A DNA stretch of 64,000 bases. It comes from Sodalis sp. CWE (GTDB lineage Bacteria; Pseudomonadota; Gammaproteobacteria; Enterobacterales; Enterobacteriaceae). Made by a program: the position numbers and the translations under genes. How positions within the stretch are numbered: position 1 is the stretch's first letter; each line of letters begins with the position of its first letter. The DNA is taken from contig NZ_JAESFE010000002.1 of the NCBI RefSeq assembly GCF_019646055.1, positions 1 to 64,000 on the forward strand, read 5' to 3'. This document shows, one piece after another, positions 10,436 to 21,047 of this stretch. The notes under the pieces were generated by a model. It had not been told where the DNA came from and did not search any database. It saw only the letters and a list, made by a program, of their open reading frames with translations.

Positions 10436-13400
10436 GTGAAACACTTACTTAAATTTTTGAAGGAACAAACTAAAATTGAAGAATTTAATACAATTAAAAT
10501 TTCTTTAGCTTCACCAGATATGATTCGTTCTTGGTCATTCGGTGAAGTAAAAAAACCTGAAACAATTAATTATCGAACTTTTAAACCAGAACGAGATGGA
10601 TTATTCTGCGCTCGCATTTTTGGACCCGTTAAAGATTATGAATGCTTATGCGGGAAATATAAGCGCCTAAAGCATCGCGGTGTTATCTGTGAGAAATGCG
10701 GAGTTGAAGTCACCCAGACCAAAGTACGCCGTGATCGTATGGGTCACATTGAACTAGCTTCGCCTACTGCTCATATTTGGTTTTTAAAATCCTTACCTTC
10801 TCGTATTGGTCTATTATTAGATATGCCTTTACGTGATATTGAACGTGTATTATATTTTGAGTCTTACGTTGTAATTGACAGTGGAATGACCAATCTTGAG
10901 AATCGTCAAATTTTGACTGAAGAGCAATATCTTGAAGCTTTGCAAGAGTTTGGTGATGAGTTTGAAGCGAAAATGGGTGCTGAAGCAATTCAGATTTTAC
11001 TAAAAAACTTGGCGCTAAAACAAGAATGCAACCAATTACGCGAAGAATTGGAAGAAACCAACTCTGAAACTAAACGAAGAAAATTTACTAAACGTATTAA
11101 ATTGTTAGAATCTTTTATTTATTCTGAAAATAAACCAGAGTGGATGATTTTAACTGTTTTACCAGTACTGCCTCCAGATCTTCGTCCTCTGGTACCGTTA
11201 GATGGAGGACGATTTGCAACTTCAGATTTAAATGATTTATATCGTCGGGTAATAAACCGTAACAATAGATTAAAACGTCTGTTGGATCTAGCAGCTCCAG
11301 ACATAATTGTCCGTAACGAAAAACGTATGTTACAGGAAGCAGTGGATGCGTTATTAGACAATGGTCGAAGAGGTCGTGCCATTACTGGAGCTAATAAACG
11401 CGCACTAAAATCGTTAGCTGATATGATCAAAGGAAAACAAGGACGTTTTCGTCAAAATTTACTTGGTAAACGAGTCGACTATTCTGGCCGATCAGTTATT
11501 ACTGTTGGTCCTTATTTACGTTTGCATCAGTGCGGTCTTCCAAAACGAATGGCACTAGAACTTTTTAAGCCTTTTATTTACGGCAAGCTAGAATTACGCA
11601 ATTTTGCAACGACTATTAAAGCAGCAAAAAAAATGGTTGAACGCGAAGAGGCAGTTGTTTGGGATGTTCTTGATGAAGTTATTCGGGAACATCCAGTTAT
11701 GCTAAATCGTGCACCAACTTTGCATCGTCTAGGAATTCAAGCATTTGAACCAATATTAATTGAAGGTAAAGCAATTCAATTGCATCCTTTAGTATGCGCG
11801 GCTTATAATGCTGATTTTGATGGCGATCAAATGGCAGTACATGTTCCATTGACATTAGAGGCCCAATTAGAGGCTCGTGCATTGATGATGTCAACTAATA
11901 ATATTCTTTCTCCTGCTAGTGGAGAGCCGATTATTGTACCATCCCAAGATGTTGTATTAGGAATATATTATATGACTCGTGAACGGATAAATAGTAAAGG
12001 AGAAGGGATGGTTTTGTCTGGACCGAAAGAAGCAGAACACGTCTACAGCTTAGGAATAGCTGATTTGCATGCTAGAATTAAAGTTCGTATTACCGAATAT
12101 GAAAAACATAATAGTAAAGAATGGGTAAAACATACTCATTTGGTGGACACCACGGTTGGTCGAACTATTCTTTGGATGATTGTTCCAAAAGGATTGCCTT
12201 TTTCACTTGTAAATCAAACATTAGGTAAAAAAGCTATTTCTAACATGCTTAACACTTGTTATCGGGTATTGGGTTTGAAAGCAACTGTAATTTTCGCTGA
12301 TCAAATTATGTATACAGGTTTTTTCTATGCCGCTCGTTCTGGTTCATCAGTTGGTATTGATGATATGGTTATTCCAACTAAAAAGATCGAAATTATTCAT
12401 GAAGCCGAAGATGAAGTTTCTGAAATCCAAGAACAATTTCAATCAGGTTTAGTAACTTCTAGTGAGCGTTATAATAAAGTTATTGATATTTGGGCTGCTG
12501 CTAATGAACGAATAGCTAAAGCAATGATGGATAATCTTTCTACTGAAACTGTGATAAACCGTACAGGACAAATGGAACGTCAAGTTTCGTTTAATAGTAT
12601 TTTTATGATGGCTGATTCTGGCGCACGTGGTTCGGCAGCGCAAATTCGTCAACTAGCCGGTATGCGTGGTCTCATGGCTAAACCAGATGGTTCAATCATT
12701 GAAACACCAATTACTGCAAATTTTCGAGAAGGATTGAATGTACTTCAGTATTTTATTTCCACACATGGTGCGCGTAAAGGTTTAGCAGATACCGCATTAA
12801 AAACTGCGAACTCTGGCTATTTGACTCGTCGTTTAGTTGACGTAGCACAGGATTTGGTGATTACTGAGGATGACTGTGGTACTTTTTCTGGTATTATTAT
12901 GACGCCAATTATCGAAGGAGGTGATGTTAAAGAACCACTACGCGAAAGAGTTTTAGGTCGTTTAACTGCAGAGGATGTTTTAAAACCAGGAACTTTAGAT
13001 GTGTTAATTAAACGTAACACATTATTAAATGAACAGTTATGTGATACTTTAGAAGAAAAGTCTGTCGATACTGTTAAAGTACGTTCAGTTGTAACTTGCG
13101 ATACCAATTTTGGTGTATGCGCCAACTGCTATGGACGCGACTTAGCGCGTGGACATTTGGTTAATAAAGGTGAGGCAATTGGTGTTATTGCTGCTCAGTC
13201 AATTGGAGAACCAGGCACACAACTTACTATGCGCACCTTTCATATTGGGGGAGCTGTATCTCGTGTTGTCGCTGAGTCCAGTATTCAGGTTAAAAATAAA
13301 GGAATTGTTCGTCTCAATAATGCCAAATTCGTGATGAATAGTAATGGAAAATTAGTAATAACTTCACGCAATACTGAACTGCAATTAATTGATGAGTTTG

Positions 13401-14656
13401 GTCGTATCAAAGAAAGTTATAAGGTTCCTTATGGGGCTATAATGGAAAAAGGTAACGATGAAGAGATCATGAGTGGCGAAACTATTGCTAATTGGGATCC
13501 ACATACCATGCCGATAATTTCTGAAGTAAGTGGTTTCGTTCATTTTATCGATATGATTGAAGGACAATCAGTTACTCGTCAGACTGACGAGTTGACCGGA
13601 CTGTCTTCTATTGTTCTACTAGATACTTCTGAACGTACCAGTGCTGGTAAAGATCTTCGTCCAGTCCTTCGCATCACAGATGCTAATGGTGAAGATATAT
13701 TTTTGCCAGGTACAGATACACCAGCGCAGTATTTTCTGCCTGGAAAAGCAATTCTTCAATTAGAAGATGGATCTAGAATTACTAAAGGTGATACGCTTGC
13801 TCGTTTGCCGCAAGAAACAAGCGGAACTAAGGATATTACTGGTGGCTTACCAAGAGTTGCTGATTTATTCGAAGCGCGTCGTCCGAAAGAACCAGCAATT
13901 CTAGCAGAAGTTAGTGGTGTTATTTCTTTTGGAAAAGAAACCAAGGGGAAGCATCGACTACTTATTTCTCAAGACGAAAAAATTATTCATGAAGAGATGA
14001 TTCCGAAATGGCGTCAATTGAATGTATTTGAAGGAGAATATGTAGAAAAAGGAGATGTAATTTCAGATGGTCCAGAGTCCCCACATGATATTTTACGATT
14101 GCGTGGTGTACATGCGGTTACTCGTTTCATTGTTAATGAAGTTCAAGATATATATCGTTTGCAAGGTGTAAAAATTAATGATAAGCATATTGAAGTTATT
14201 ATTCGCCAAATGTTACGTAAAGCAACAATAGTAAAAAGTGGAAGTTCAGAATTTTTAGAAGGCGAACAGGTAGAATATTCACGTATTAAAATTGCTAATC
14301 GTCAGTTGAAAGATCAGGGAAAAGAAAAAATTAATTATGTGCGAAATTTACTTGGTATTACTAAAGCATCACTGACAACAGAATCATTCATCTCTTCAGC
14401 ATCATTTCAAGAAACCACGCGAGTTCTGACTGAAGCTGCTGTTGCTGGAAAGCAAGATGAACTTAGAGGTCTGAAAGAGAATGTCATTGTCGGACGATTA
14501 ATTCCTTCTGGAACTGGTTATGCATACCATCATGAACGAAAGCGTTACCGAAATAAAAATGAAGTAACTACTAAATCATCACAAATTATTCCTGAAACAA
14601 TTTGCGACAATTTTACTGAATTACTCGGTGTGGGTTTAAATAATAAAAAAAATTAG
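10436..14656 (+). CDS. rpoC: RNA polymerase beta-prime subunit
   Basis: The beta-prime subunit holds the Mg-binding NADFDGDQM loop of the active site. The frame is open from a TTG at 10370, but the GTG at 10436 is the likely start: it is preceded by AGGA with 8 nt spacing, gives the enteric N-terminus ([12 protein letters not shown]) and a length of 1406 (E. coli 1407, also a GTG start). The N-terminal zinc ribbon ([19 protein letters not shown]), the second zinc site ([11 protein letters not shown]) and the C-terminal omega-binding tail ([13 protein letters not shown]) are intact. Confidence 0.98.
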   Translation: MKHLLKFLKEQTKIEEFNTIKISLASPDMIRSWSFGEVKKPETINYRTFKPERDGLFCARIFGPVKDYECLCGKYKRLKHRGVICEKCGVEVTQTKVRRDRMGHIELASPTAHIWFLKSLPSRIGLLLDMPLRDIERVLYFESYVVIDSGMTNLENRQILTEEQYLEALQEFGDEFEAKMGAEAIQILLKNLALKQECNQLREELEETNSETKRRKFTKRIKLLESFIYSENKPEWMILTVLPVLPPDLRPLVPLDGGRFATSDLNDLYRRVINRNNRLKRLLDLAAPDIIVRNEKRMLQEAVDALLDNGRRGRAITGANKRALKSLADMIKGKQGRFRQNLLGKRVDYSGRSVITVGPYLRLHQCGLPKRMALELFKPFIYGKLELRNFATTIKAAKKMVEREEAVVWDVLDEVIREHPVMLNRAPTLHRLGIQAFEPILIEGKAIQLHPLVCAAYNADFDGDQMAVHVPLTLEAQLEARALMMSTNNILSPASGEPIIVPSQDVVLGIYYMTRERINSKGEGMVLSGPKEAEHVYSLGIADLHARIKVRITEYEKHNSKEWVKHTHLVDTTVGRTILWMIVPKGLPFSLVNQTLGKKAISNMLNTCYRVLGLKATVIFADQIMYTGFFYAARSGSSVGIDDMVIPTKKIEIIHEAEDEVSEIQEQFQSGLVTSSERYNKVIDIWAAANERIAKAMMDNLSTETVINRTGQMERQVSFNSIFMMADSGARGSAAQIRQLAGMRGLMAKPDGSIIETPITANFREGLNVLQYFISTHGARKGLADTALKTANSGYLTRRLVDVAQDLVITEDDCGTFSGIIMTPIIEGGDVKEPLRERVLGRLTAEDVLKPGTLDVLIKRNTLLNEQLCDTLEEKSVDTVKVRSVVTCDTNFGVCANCYGRDLARGHLVNKGEAIGVIAAQSIGEPGTQLTMRTFHIGGAVSRVVAESSIQVKNKGIVRLNNAKFVMNSNGKLVITSRNTELQLIDEFGRIKESYKVPYGAIMEKGNDEEIMSGETIANWDPHTMPIISEVSGFVHFIDMIEGQSVTRQTDELTGLSSIVLLDTSERTSAGKDLRPVLRITDANGEDIFLPGTDTPAQYFLPGKAILQLEDGSRITKGDTLARLPQETSGTKDITGGLPRVADLFEARRPKEPAILAEVSGVISFGKETKGKHRLLISQDEKIIHEEMIPKWRQLNVFEGEYVEKGDVISDGPESPHDILRLRGVHAVTRFIVNEVQDIYRLQGVKINDKHIEVIIRQMLRKATIVKSGSSEFLEGEQVEYSRIKIANRQLKDQGKEKINYVRNLLGITKASLTTESFISSASFQETTRVLTEAAVAGKQDELRGLKENVIVGRLIPSGTGYAYHHERKRYRNKNEVTTKSSQIIPETICDNFTELLGVGLNNKKN

Positions 14657-15036
14657 CTATTATGTATACATTGATTAAGACATACTAAACCAACAAGTCT
14701 ACTTACCTAGATTTGACTGATATGTGATTATAAAATCTAACTAAATTTATTATAGAGAGCTAATATCTGATCTAAATCATTCTCATTAAAAAATAAAGTA
14801 AAAAATTTAAATATAGCTTGTTAACTATTCATTAAACTTAGCAGTATTCTTCATAAGAAGATTAAGAATATTTTTATAATATAAAAGAACAATTAACTTG
14901 CAAAACGATTACTTAATGTTAGTGATATTTACTAAAAATTCGACAAAAATTACTAAAAACACTGGTGAAATGCTATTTCATTTAAGTTAAAAGTAAAAAT
15001 CAGCGCGAATGAATATCTTAAAAAGGATAAAGTAAT
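14657..15036. other. gene-free spacer rpoC-hupA
   Basis: 380 nt without a gene. In E. coli many genes (thi, hemE and others) lie between rpoC and hupA, and none is recognisable here. An AAAAAGGAT ribosome binding site precedes hupA. No terminator of rpoC is evident. Confidence 0.6.
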
Positions 15037-15309
15037 ATGAATAAAACTCAATTAATTGATGTTATTGCAAATAAAGCAAATTTGTCTAAAACACAGGCTA
15101 AATCAGCGTTAGACTCTGCCTTAGCAGCAATTATTGAATCTCTTAAAGAAGGTGATATAGTACAATTAGTTGGTTTTGGTACTTTTAAAATTAATCGTCG
15201 TAGCGAACGCATCGGACGTAATCCACAAACTGGAAAAGAAATTAGAATTGCAGCAGTTAATGTACCAACTTTCATTTCTGGAAAAATCTTAAAAGAAGCT
15301 GTTAAATAA
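15037..15309 (+). CDS. hupA: DNA-binding protein HU-alpha
   Basis: HU is a small nucleoid protein that bends and compacts DNA. The 90 residues equal the family length, with the signature [24 protein letters not shown] in the beta arm. The N-terminus [22 protein letters not shown] is closest to the alpha subunit HupA, and the position downstream of rpoBC also matches hupA. With ihfB missing between rpsA and msbA, HU may be the main DNA-bending protein here, although ihfA could lie elsewhere. Confidence 0.97.
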   Translation: MNKTQLIDVIANKANLSKTQAKSALDSALAAIIESLKEGDIVQLVGFGTFKINRRSERIGRNPQTGKEIRIAAVNVPTFISGKILKEAVK

Positions 15310-15863
15310 AAAAACTAAGAAATATTAATAATCGTTTATAAATTTCATTAATCAAAAAGGGATTAATAACAAATTCGATTCGAAAGAAAGTAACATATTT
15401 ATGCTATTCAACTTAATATAAAGTTTTATAAAAAGGAAAATACAGTTGAAGAGACGTTTTTCAAAAATTTTAATAAGTATTTTTTTAAAAACTGAGTCAG
15501 TATATACAATAGATTTATATCTTAAAACTTTTTATTAAAAAATGAGACCACAAGCAAAGTATTTATGTAACTTACGTTTCTAATCACGATTAACTTAGTA
15601 ATTTACTTCCAGATTTAGATGTCTGTATGACCTCCTTTGATTATACTAAATAAAAAGTATTTAATAAAATGTTAATTGTAATCGTTTTTGATAATGTTAA
15701 AGTCTAAAAGAAGCATTTATAGATTTACATCTTTTTCATGAATTATGATAAAATTACATTTGCAAGTAATTAAACATTGCAATTGAGTTTGCAAAAATAT
15801 ATGCCTAAATAAAATTGGTCATATATACGAGTAGTTTCAATTACTATATTTATGGAGAAAAGC
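15310..15863. other. gene-free spacer hupA-trxA, rearrangement junction
   Basis: 554 nt without a gene. A perfect 7-bp hairpin ATTAATC/GATTAAT with loop AAAAAGG at 15347-15367 may terminate hupA. In E. coli hupA (about 90 min) and trxA (about 85 min) are far apart, so this spacer holds a junction between two ancestral blocks. No repeat or mobile element is visible at the junction. Confidence 0.55.
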
Positions 15864-16193
15864 ATGAATGATAAAGTTTTGCATTCTGATGACAAAAACT
15901 TCGAAAAAAATATATTGCACGGCAGGGGATTTTTTCTAGTCGATTTTTGGGCTCAATGGTGCGGTCCTTGTAAAATGTTAACTCCTATTTTAACAAAAAT
16001 AGCCGATGAGTTTGAAGAAAAGGTAACTTTCTTTAAAGTAAATGTTGACGAGAACCCAATTATTACATCAAAATATAACATTCGCAGTATTCCAACTTTA
16101 TTATTATTTCAAGATGGAGTATTAGTAGACACTAAAACTGGCTCTCTAACAAAAAAACAATTAGAAGACTTTCTTAACAAGAATCTTAAATAG
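15864..16193 (+). CDS. trxA: thioredoxin 1
   Basis: Thioredoxin is a cytoplasmic disulfide reductant recycled by TrxB, which is also in this window. Active site WCGPC has cysteines at 33 and 36, and the cis-proline is in the RSIPTLLLF segment. The frame also has an ATG at 15852, but the GGAG inside that codon run sits 6 nt before the ATG at 15864, which yields the standard 109 residues. It is directly upstream of rho, as in E. coli trxA-rho. Confidence 0.97.
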   Translation: MNDKVLHSDDKNFEKNILHGRGFFLVDFWAQWCGPCKMLTPILTKIADEFEEKVTFFKVNVDENPIITSKYNIRSIPTLLLFQDGVLVDTKTGSLTKKQLEDFLNKNLK

Positions 16194-16533
16194 TATTATG
16201 AAGATTTCTTTCTCCTTTTCGCTATTCTGTTAGATAAAAGCTATTTTAAACATTTCTTAATAAATTATTGTCTAATAGATAATACAACTTCGTCTGATAT
16301 ATCCCTATCAGGGTCAAGACAGGATCATACTAAGGTATGATAATTAAAATGCATTTATTCAATTGGAATTCATTTATGTTTTAATCCATGCATTTTATCC
16401 TCTGCCTATTCGCCTCTGCTTGAAGATAGAACACAAATACGTTTTTAATTTTAAACACTGGTCCACTCGCAAGTTCAATTGAGCCGAGTAATATCCTAAA
16501 ATAAATTTCGAGTTTAAGTTTAAGAACCACATT
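16194..16533 (+). promoter_or_regulatory. rho leader with alternative hairpins
   Basis: This is a 340-nt leader between trxA and rho. Two mutually exclusive stems share bases: CTGATA/TATCAG (16294-16311) and CCCT/AGGG (16303-16313). A third perfect 7-bp stem ATCATAC/GTATGAT is at 16324-16341. In E. coli the rho leader region is subject to Rho-dependent autoregulation. No counterpart of the leader peptide RhoL was found. Regulatory use of these stems is inference. Confidence 0.35.
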
Positions 16534-17793
16534 ATGAATCTTACCGAATTAAAAAATATGCCGGTTCCAGAATTAGTAATTCTTGGCGAAGGAATGGGAT
16601 TAGAAAACCTAGCTCGAATGCGTAAACAAGATATTATCTTTACTATTCTCAAACAACACGCTAAGAGCGGCGAGGATATTTTTGGAGATGGAGTGTTAGA
16701 GATTTTACAAGATGGATTTGGATTTTTACGTTCTAGTGACAGTTCTTATCTTGCTGGTCCAGATGATATTTATGTTTCTCCTAGTCAGATCCGCCGTTTT
16801 AATCTTCGTACTGGCGATACCATTTCTGGAAAAATCCGCCCTCCAAAGGAAGGAGAACGTTACTTTGCTCTATTGAAAGTTAATGAAGTTAATTATGATA
16901 AGCCAGAAAACGTTCGTAATAAAATTCTATTCGAAAATTTAACTCCATTACACGCCAATTCTCGTTTACGCATGGAAAGAGGCAATGGCTCTACAGAAGA
17001 TTTGACTGTACGCGTTTTAGACTTAGCTTCTCCTATTGGAAGAGGGCAGAGAGGGCTAATTGTAGCACCTCCGAAAGCTGGAAAGACCATGTTATTACAA
17101 AATATTACTCAAAGTATTGCATGTAATCATCCAGATTGTGTCTTAATAGTATTATTAATTGATGAGCGCCCAGAAGAAGTAACTGAAATGCATCGTTTAG
17201 TAAAAGGCGAAGTGATTGCCTCAACCTTTGACGAACCGGCTTCTCGTCATGTACAAGTTGCTGAAATGGTAATCGAAAAAGCTAAACGTTTAGTTGAACA
17301 TAAAAAAGATGTCATTATTTTATTAGATTCCATCACGCGTTTAGCGCGAGCTTATAATACTGTTGTGCCTGCTTCCGGAAAAGTTCTAACTGGTGGTGTA
17401 GATGCTAATGCACTTCATCGTCCAAAGCGTTTCTTCGGCGCTGCAAGAAATATGGAAGAAGGAGGTAGTTTAACTATAATTGCAACTGCGCTTATTGATA
17501 CCGGTTCAAAAATGGATGAAGTAATTTATGAAGAATTTAAAGGAACTGGAAATATGGAATTGCACTTATCTCGAAAAATTGCTGAAAAACGAGTATTTCC
17601 AGCCATTGATTATAATAGGTCAGGAACTAGAAAAGAAGAACTGCTTACTACTCAAGAAGAGCTACAGAAAATGTGGATTTTACGTAAAATTATCCACCCT
17701 ATGGCTGAAGTTGATGTTATGGAATTTCTAATGAATAAGTTGTCAATGACAAAAACAAATAATGAATTCTTTAATTTAATGAAGAGATCGTAA
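16534..17793 (+). CDS. rho: transcription termination factor Rho
   Basis: Rho is a hexameric RNA-dependent ATPase that ends transcription of untranslated RNA. Length is 419, identical to E. coli. Seen are the N-terminal three-helix region ([19 protein letters not shown]), the cold-shock-like RNA-binding domain (about 50-120), Walker [10 protein letters not shown] near residue 178, and [15 protein letters not shown] of the Walker B/Q-loop region. No interruption is seen. Retention together with NusG indicates Rho-dependent termination still operates. Confidence 0.98.
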   Translation: MNLTELKNMPVPELVILGEGMGLENLARMRKQDIIFTILKQHAKSGEDIFGDGVLEILQDGFGFLRSSDSSYLAGPDDIYVSPSQIRRFNLRTGDTISGKIRPPKEGERYFALLKVNEVNYDKPENVRNKILFENLTPLHANSRLRMERGNGSTEDLTVRVLDLASPIGRGQRGLIVAPPKAGKTMLLQNITQSIACNHPDCVLIVLLIDERPEEVTEMHRLVKGEVIASTFDEPASRHVQVAEMVIEKAKRLVEHKKDVIILLDSITRLARAYNTVVPASGKVLTGGVDANALHRPKRFFGAARNMEEGGSLTIIATALIDTGSKMDEVIYEEFKGTGNMELHLSRKIAEKRVFPAIDYNRSGTRKEELLTTQEELQKMWILRKIIHPMAEVDVMEFLMNKLSMTKTNNEFFNLMKRS

Positions 17794-18135
17794 ATTATAG
17801 ACAAATTAAATATTTTAATTCAGCACCAAGATTCTATTCTAGCGCTCTAGAGAAGAAAAGTTATGCTTTTACATTAAAAAAACTACATATAATCAGTTAT
17901 TTTGATACTATATTTATCAACTATTTATTTCATAAGTTCATATAATATGATGTAAATACTGCGAGTAAAGATAAATAACTGAAATTATTAATTCAACTAC
18001 TATATTCTCTGACGCAGAAATAGAACTAATCACTCAATTAATCATTAATAAAAAATTTTTTCAAAAATTTCTAGAGATTTAATTCTTACTTAAGCTTTTG
18101 AAGCAAGGGTTATATTTTGTTTTTATTTCGATTTC
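17794..18135. other. gene-free spacer rho to tRNA-Arg
   Basis: 342 nt. A weak hairpin TCTAG/CTAGA is at 17838-17851. E. coli has the wec (enterobacterial common antigen) cluster at this place, which is completely absent here. No clear tRNA promoter could be assigned. Confidence 0.5.
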
Positions 18136-18209
18136 GCGTCTGTAGCTCAGTTGGATAGAGCACTGCCCTCCGAAGGCAGAGGTTTCAGGTTCGAATCCTG
18201 TCAGGCGCG
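18136..18209 (+). tRNA. argX: tRNA-Arg (anticodon CCG)
   Basis: The acceptor GCGTCTG pairs with CAGGCGC (one T-G). The anticodon CCG is at 18170-18172, and the discriminator G at 18209 is not followed by CCA. It is the first of the argX-hisR-leuT-proM group, in E. coli order. Confidence 0.95.
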
Positions 18210-18295
18210 TCTCTTTTCTTACCAAGAAATTATAAATAACATTTGTATTACGCACTTAATAGCTTTAATATATAACAAAACAAGAAAGTTTACAT

Positions 18296-18369
18296 GGTGA
18301 TTGTAGCTCAGACGGCAGAGCCCTGGATTGTGGTTCCAGTTGTCGTGGGTTCGAATCCCACCAATCACC
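18296..18369 (+). tRNA. hisR: tRNA-His (anticodon GTG)
   Basis: The acceptor GTGATTG pairs perfectly with CAATCAC, and the anticodon GTG is at 18330-18332. The extra 5' G(-1) at 18296, the histidine identity element, is encoded opposite discriminator C. The three bases after the discriminator are CAC, so CCA is not encoded. Confidence 0.95.
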
Positions 18370-18398
18370 CACACTTCCTCCTATTTGTAACGAAGAAA

Positions 18399-18483
18399 GC
18401 GAAGATGGCGAAATTGGTAGGCGCGCTAGCTTCAGGTGCTAGTGTCTCTTTATGGCATGAGGGTTCGAGTCCCTCTCTTCGCA
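18399..18483 (+). tRNA. leuT: tRNA-Leu (anticodon CAG)
   Basis: This class II tRNA has anticodon CAG at 18433-18435 in the loop TTCAGGT, flanked by CTAGC/GCTAG. It has a long variable arm and an acceptor GCGAAGA/TCTTCGC. The discriminator A is followed by TTA, so CCA is not encoded. Confidence 0.95.
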
Positions 18484-18515
18484 TTATCTTTTGATTTTAT
18501 TTTAACAATTTCCAT

Positions 18516-18589
18516 CGGCGAGTAGCGCAGTCTGGTAGCGCAACTGGTTTGGGACCAGTAGGTCGGAGGTTCAAATCCTCTCTCGCCGA
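18516..18589 (+). tRNA. proM: tRNA-Pro (anticodon TGG)
   Basis: The acceptor CGGCGAG pairs with CTCGCCG, and the anticodon TGG is at 18550-18552. It reads nearly base for base like E. coli proM. The discriminator A is followed by TAG; CCA is not encoded. Confidence 0.95.
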
Positions 18590-18963
18590 TAGAAATTTTT
18601 AATCAACGTGCAACTAAGAAAGTACTTCTCTTTATATTCACTGAAAACTTTCAATAAAGCTAAATTTTTTGTTGTAAATAACTTTTTTAAGAAATTTTCT
18701 ATAAAGATTTTTTAAAAAAATTAAGTAATCTCATCATTTTTAATATTTTTATTCTTTTTATTTAAAGAATGCGATTCTTATTTGAGATAATTTTTAGATT
18801 AAATTAACTTAATTATTACTGTTTGATGATAATTAGGTATATATTTTGAATATATAAATTCATATGTTAAATTTGATAAATATCTAAATTTGAAAAAACG
18901 TTTCAGTTTCAGCCTTTAAGTTTTTAAATAAAACATCTGTTGTAATTACAGTTTTAATATTGA

Positions 18964-18989
18964 AATGGAAAAACAATTACATTTCCATT
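18964..18989. repeat. 8-bp perfect hairpin AATGGAAA/TTTCCATT
   Basis: Arms at 18964-18971 and 18982-18989 enclose a 10-nt loop, in the middle of the empty stretch between proM and lptM. No gene lies within 500 nt on either side, so a terminator role is doubtful. Confidence 0.6.
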
Positions 18990-19418
18990 CAAAGTTAGAA
19001 TAGAAAATAAATTATTATATTAAGTATAATAATATTTTTTATTTAACTAAAGTTAACTAATCAAATTTAATTCTTAGTTGCATTAATAATTGATCTAACT
19101 CTAAGGATAAGCAACTCAATAATTAATATACGACGAGTTTTCTTTCTTTCTGAAGAGAGTTTTTCAGATTTTGATTTCAGATTATGCGTGAACTCATACA
19201 ACCTTTTTATCAGTAAATGATTTATACGGATATTTTTAACAATTTAAATTGTTTATTTTTTCTGCACTAAAAGTCATTCTAAGAATGATTAGCTTCCTTT
19301 TATAAAAGGGTAGTTTCTATATTACTTGGTAGATTTTTTCTACGCAAGACTTTGTATATGTTCTAAATTTTTACTTTACATAAGTAAAGAGATAGTAATT
19401 ATTTCTTTTTAATGTCAG

Positions 19419-19447
19419 TTATAAAATGTCTGAATATGTACTATAAT
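19419..19447 (+). promoter_or_regulatory. candidate sigma-70 promoter for lptM-dapF
   Basis: A perfect -10 TATAAT (19442-19447) is preceded by TGTAC. At 17 nt spacing stands TTATAA (19419-19424), which matches only three of six -35 positions. It lies 59 nt before the lptM ATG. In a genome this AT-rich, a chance -10 match is common. Confidence 0.35.
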
Positions 19448-19506
19448 TTCGCACGAAATACTTGTTTATTAGCCTAGTGTTAAACTGGTACATCCGAATA
19501 ATAATT

Positions 19507-19620
19507 ATGTTACATAAACTGAAATTAATATTGTTAATACTAACAATTGGACTGTATGGTTGTGGTTTAAAAGGTCTTTTGTATTTTCCTCCAGAAAAGG
19601 AAACAAATAAAATAAATTAA
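19507..19620 (+). CDS. lptM: LptM (YifL) mini-lipoprotein, 37 residues
   Basis: This very short lipoprotein reads MLHKLKLILLILTIGLYGCGLKGLLYFPPEKETNKIN. A signal peptide with a basic start and hydrophobic core ends in the lipobox LYGC, with Cys19 as the lipidation site. The following CGLKG-LYFPP matches enteric LptM/YifL (CGLKGPLYFPP), a lipoprotein that helps mature the LptD-LptE LPS translocon. The E. coli protein is about 67 residues; here almost all of the C-terminal tail is gone. It is upstream of dapF, exactly where E. coli has lptM. The first ATG is used, without an obvious ribosome binding site. Confidence 0.82.
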   Translation: MLHKLKLILLILTIGLYGCGLKGLLYFPPEKETNKIN

Positions 19621-19765
19621 AATTGAAATTAAAATTTCTTAACTTGATTTAAACAAGTTAATTAATTAGTCTCGTTAGACTTTTATCAAAAGATAAATAA
19701 AATTAATTATAATATTTATAGAGTCTAAATGTTTTTGATGATTCTATTTTTTAGACAGGTGTAGC

Positions 19766-20590
19766 ATGTGGTTTTCTAAAATGCATGGATTAGGTAACGA
19801 TTTTATGGTCGTAGATGCTGTAACGCAAAGCGTATTTTTTTCACCGGAAAAAATTCGTTATCTTTCAGATAGAAATTGTGGTATTGGATTTGATCAGTTA
19901 TTGATTGTGGAACGATCTAAAAACATAACAGCTGACTTTCATTATCGTATTTTTAATGCTGATGGAAGTGAAGTGGCGCAATGCGGTAATGGGCTTCGTT
20001 GTTTTGCTTATTTCGTTCGAATGAAACATTTAACTAATAAAAAAAGTATTTGCGTTAGCACCGTAAATGGAAAAATATTGGTATTAGCCTTTATCAAGGA
20101 TAATTTAATTCGTGTTAATATGGGCGAACCAAATTTCAATCCACAGATGATACCATTTTTTTCAGAAAAAATTAAAAAAACATATGTTATACGTACAACA
20201 GAAGGACGCATAGTTCCTTTTGGAATGGTTTCTCTAGGAAATCCACATTGCGTTATCGTTGTAGATAAAATAAGCAACACTTTGCTTAAAAAGCTTGCTC
20301 CAGTACTAGAGAAACATAAACGATTTCCAGAACGAGCAAACATTGGGTTTACGCAAATATTAGATAGAAAACATATTAGGTTGCGAGTATATGAACGCGG
20401 TGTTGGAGAAACCAAAGCTTGTGGTAGCGGTGCTTGCGCTGCAGTTGCGGTTGGTATTCAGCAAGGAAAGTTAGAAAAAGAAGTAGAAGTAGAGTTGATT
20501 GGTGGAAAACTTCTTATTAATTGGCTTGGACCTGGTTATCCACTTTACATGACTGGCTCGGCTACTCATGTTTATGATGGATTTGTTTAA
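19766..20590 (+). CDS. dapF: diaminopimelate epimerase
   Basis: DapF interconverts LL- and meso-diaminopimelate, the last step before peptidoglycan cross-link precursor and lysine. The 274 residues equal E. coli. Both active-site cysteines are present: Cys73 in AQCGNGLRC and the second near 217 in [12 protein letters not shown]. It works in the same pathway as asd (26839-27954). The adjacent E. coli genes yigA, xerC and yigB are missing before uvrD. Confidence 0.98.
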   Translation: MWFSKMHGLGNDFMVVDAVTQSVFFSPEKIRYLSDRNCGIGFDQLLIVERSKNITADFHYRIFNADGSEVAQCGNGLRCFAYFVRMKHLTNKKSICVSTVNGKILVLAFIKDNLIRVNMGEPNFNPQMIPFFSEKIKKTYVIRTTEGRIVPFGMVSLGNPHCVIVVDKISNTLLKKLAPVLEKHKRFPERANIGFTQILDRKHIRLRVYERGVGETKACGSGACAAVAVGIQQGKLEKEVEVELIGGKLLINWLGPGYPLYMTGSATHVYDGFV

Positions 20591-21047
20591 AACAAGGGTA
20601 CACATTTAATTTATTTTAACTAACAACTCTTTTTTTTAAGATAAAGAGGCTATTGTAAAACTAGTATTACACAGTAAAAACATTGCTTTTATTATTTTTT
20701 CAAATAAATAAAACAACAACTAATTTTATTCGATTGAACCAAAAAGTATTAATAATAAAATAGTTGAAATAGTACCAATAGTTATTAAAAATCGAAAAAC
20801 AATTAAGTTTCTTAAATTGGATAATTTCATGTATCTGAATATTTGATATGTATTTTTTAATCTATTGCTCATTAAATTTTTTCATTTAAAAAATTTGTAT
20901 TTAATTGTTTCAGAAATCTTTTCTTTAAAAGAAAACCTTTTTTTATAACTATTATATGCTTGTGAATAATGTACATTTATTGTAAATAATTTTACTCCTT
21001 TTATCAAAAAAAACCATTCAAATACTTTTCTTTACATTAAGATTATT
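20591..21047. other. spacer dapF-uvrD, site of lost xerC
   Basis: 457 nt in which E. coli would carry yigA, xerC and yigB. No trace of the XerC recombinase is found. A weak CTCTTT/AAAGAG hairpin (20627-20648) may end dapF. The only open frame of note is a 34-residue hydrophobic one on the minus strand at 20726-20830, listed separately. Confidence 0.6.
20726..20830 (-). CDS. possible 34-residue membrane peptide, unrecognised
   Basis: A minus-strand ATG frame gives a peptide with a basic N-terminus (MKLSNLRN) and one long hydrophobic stretch (ITIGTISTILLLILF), ending GSIE. I do not recognise it, and it has no clear ribosome binding site. AT-rich spacers readily produce Ile/Leu-rich chance frames, so it may be noise. 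It is recorded because it looks like a single-pass membrane peptide. Confidence 0.2.
   Translation of the reverse strand: MKLSNLRNLIVFRFLITIGTISTILLLILFGSIE

Larger units (their letters stand above)
18590..19506. other. 917-nt gene-free region where hem/cya genes stood
   Basis: E. coli has hemYXDC, cyaA and cyaY between proM and lptM. None can be recognised on either strand. The region is very AT-rich. It holds a hairpin AAGAAT-GCG-ATTCTT (18765-18779) that competes with TTCTTT/AAAGAA (18752-18769), and an 8-bp hairpin at 18964-18989. A promoter-like TATAAT lies at its right end. Confidence 0.6.

Noticed and set aside
11119-11430. Minus-strand frames inside rpoC (also at 10764-10988, 12817-13125 and others)
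   Set aside because: They are antisense shadows of a strongly conserved gene with no ribosome binding site or recognisable product.
18294-18494. 66-codon open frame over tRNA-His and tRNA-Leu
   Set aside because: It lies entirely on two clear tRNA genes; its codons are the tRNA arms and there is no protein homology.
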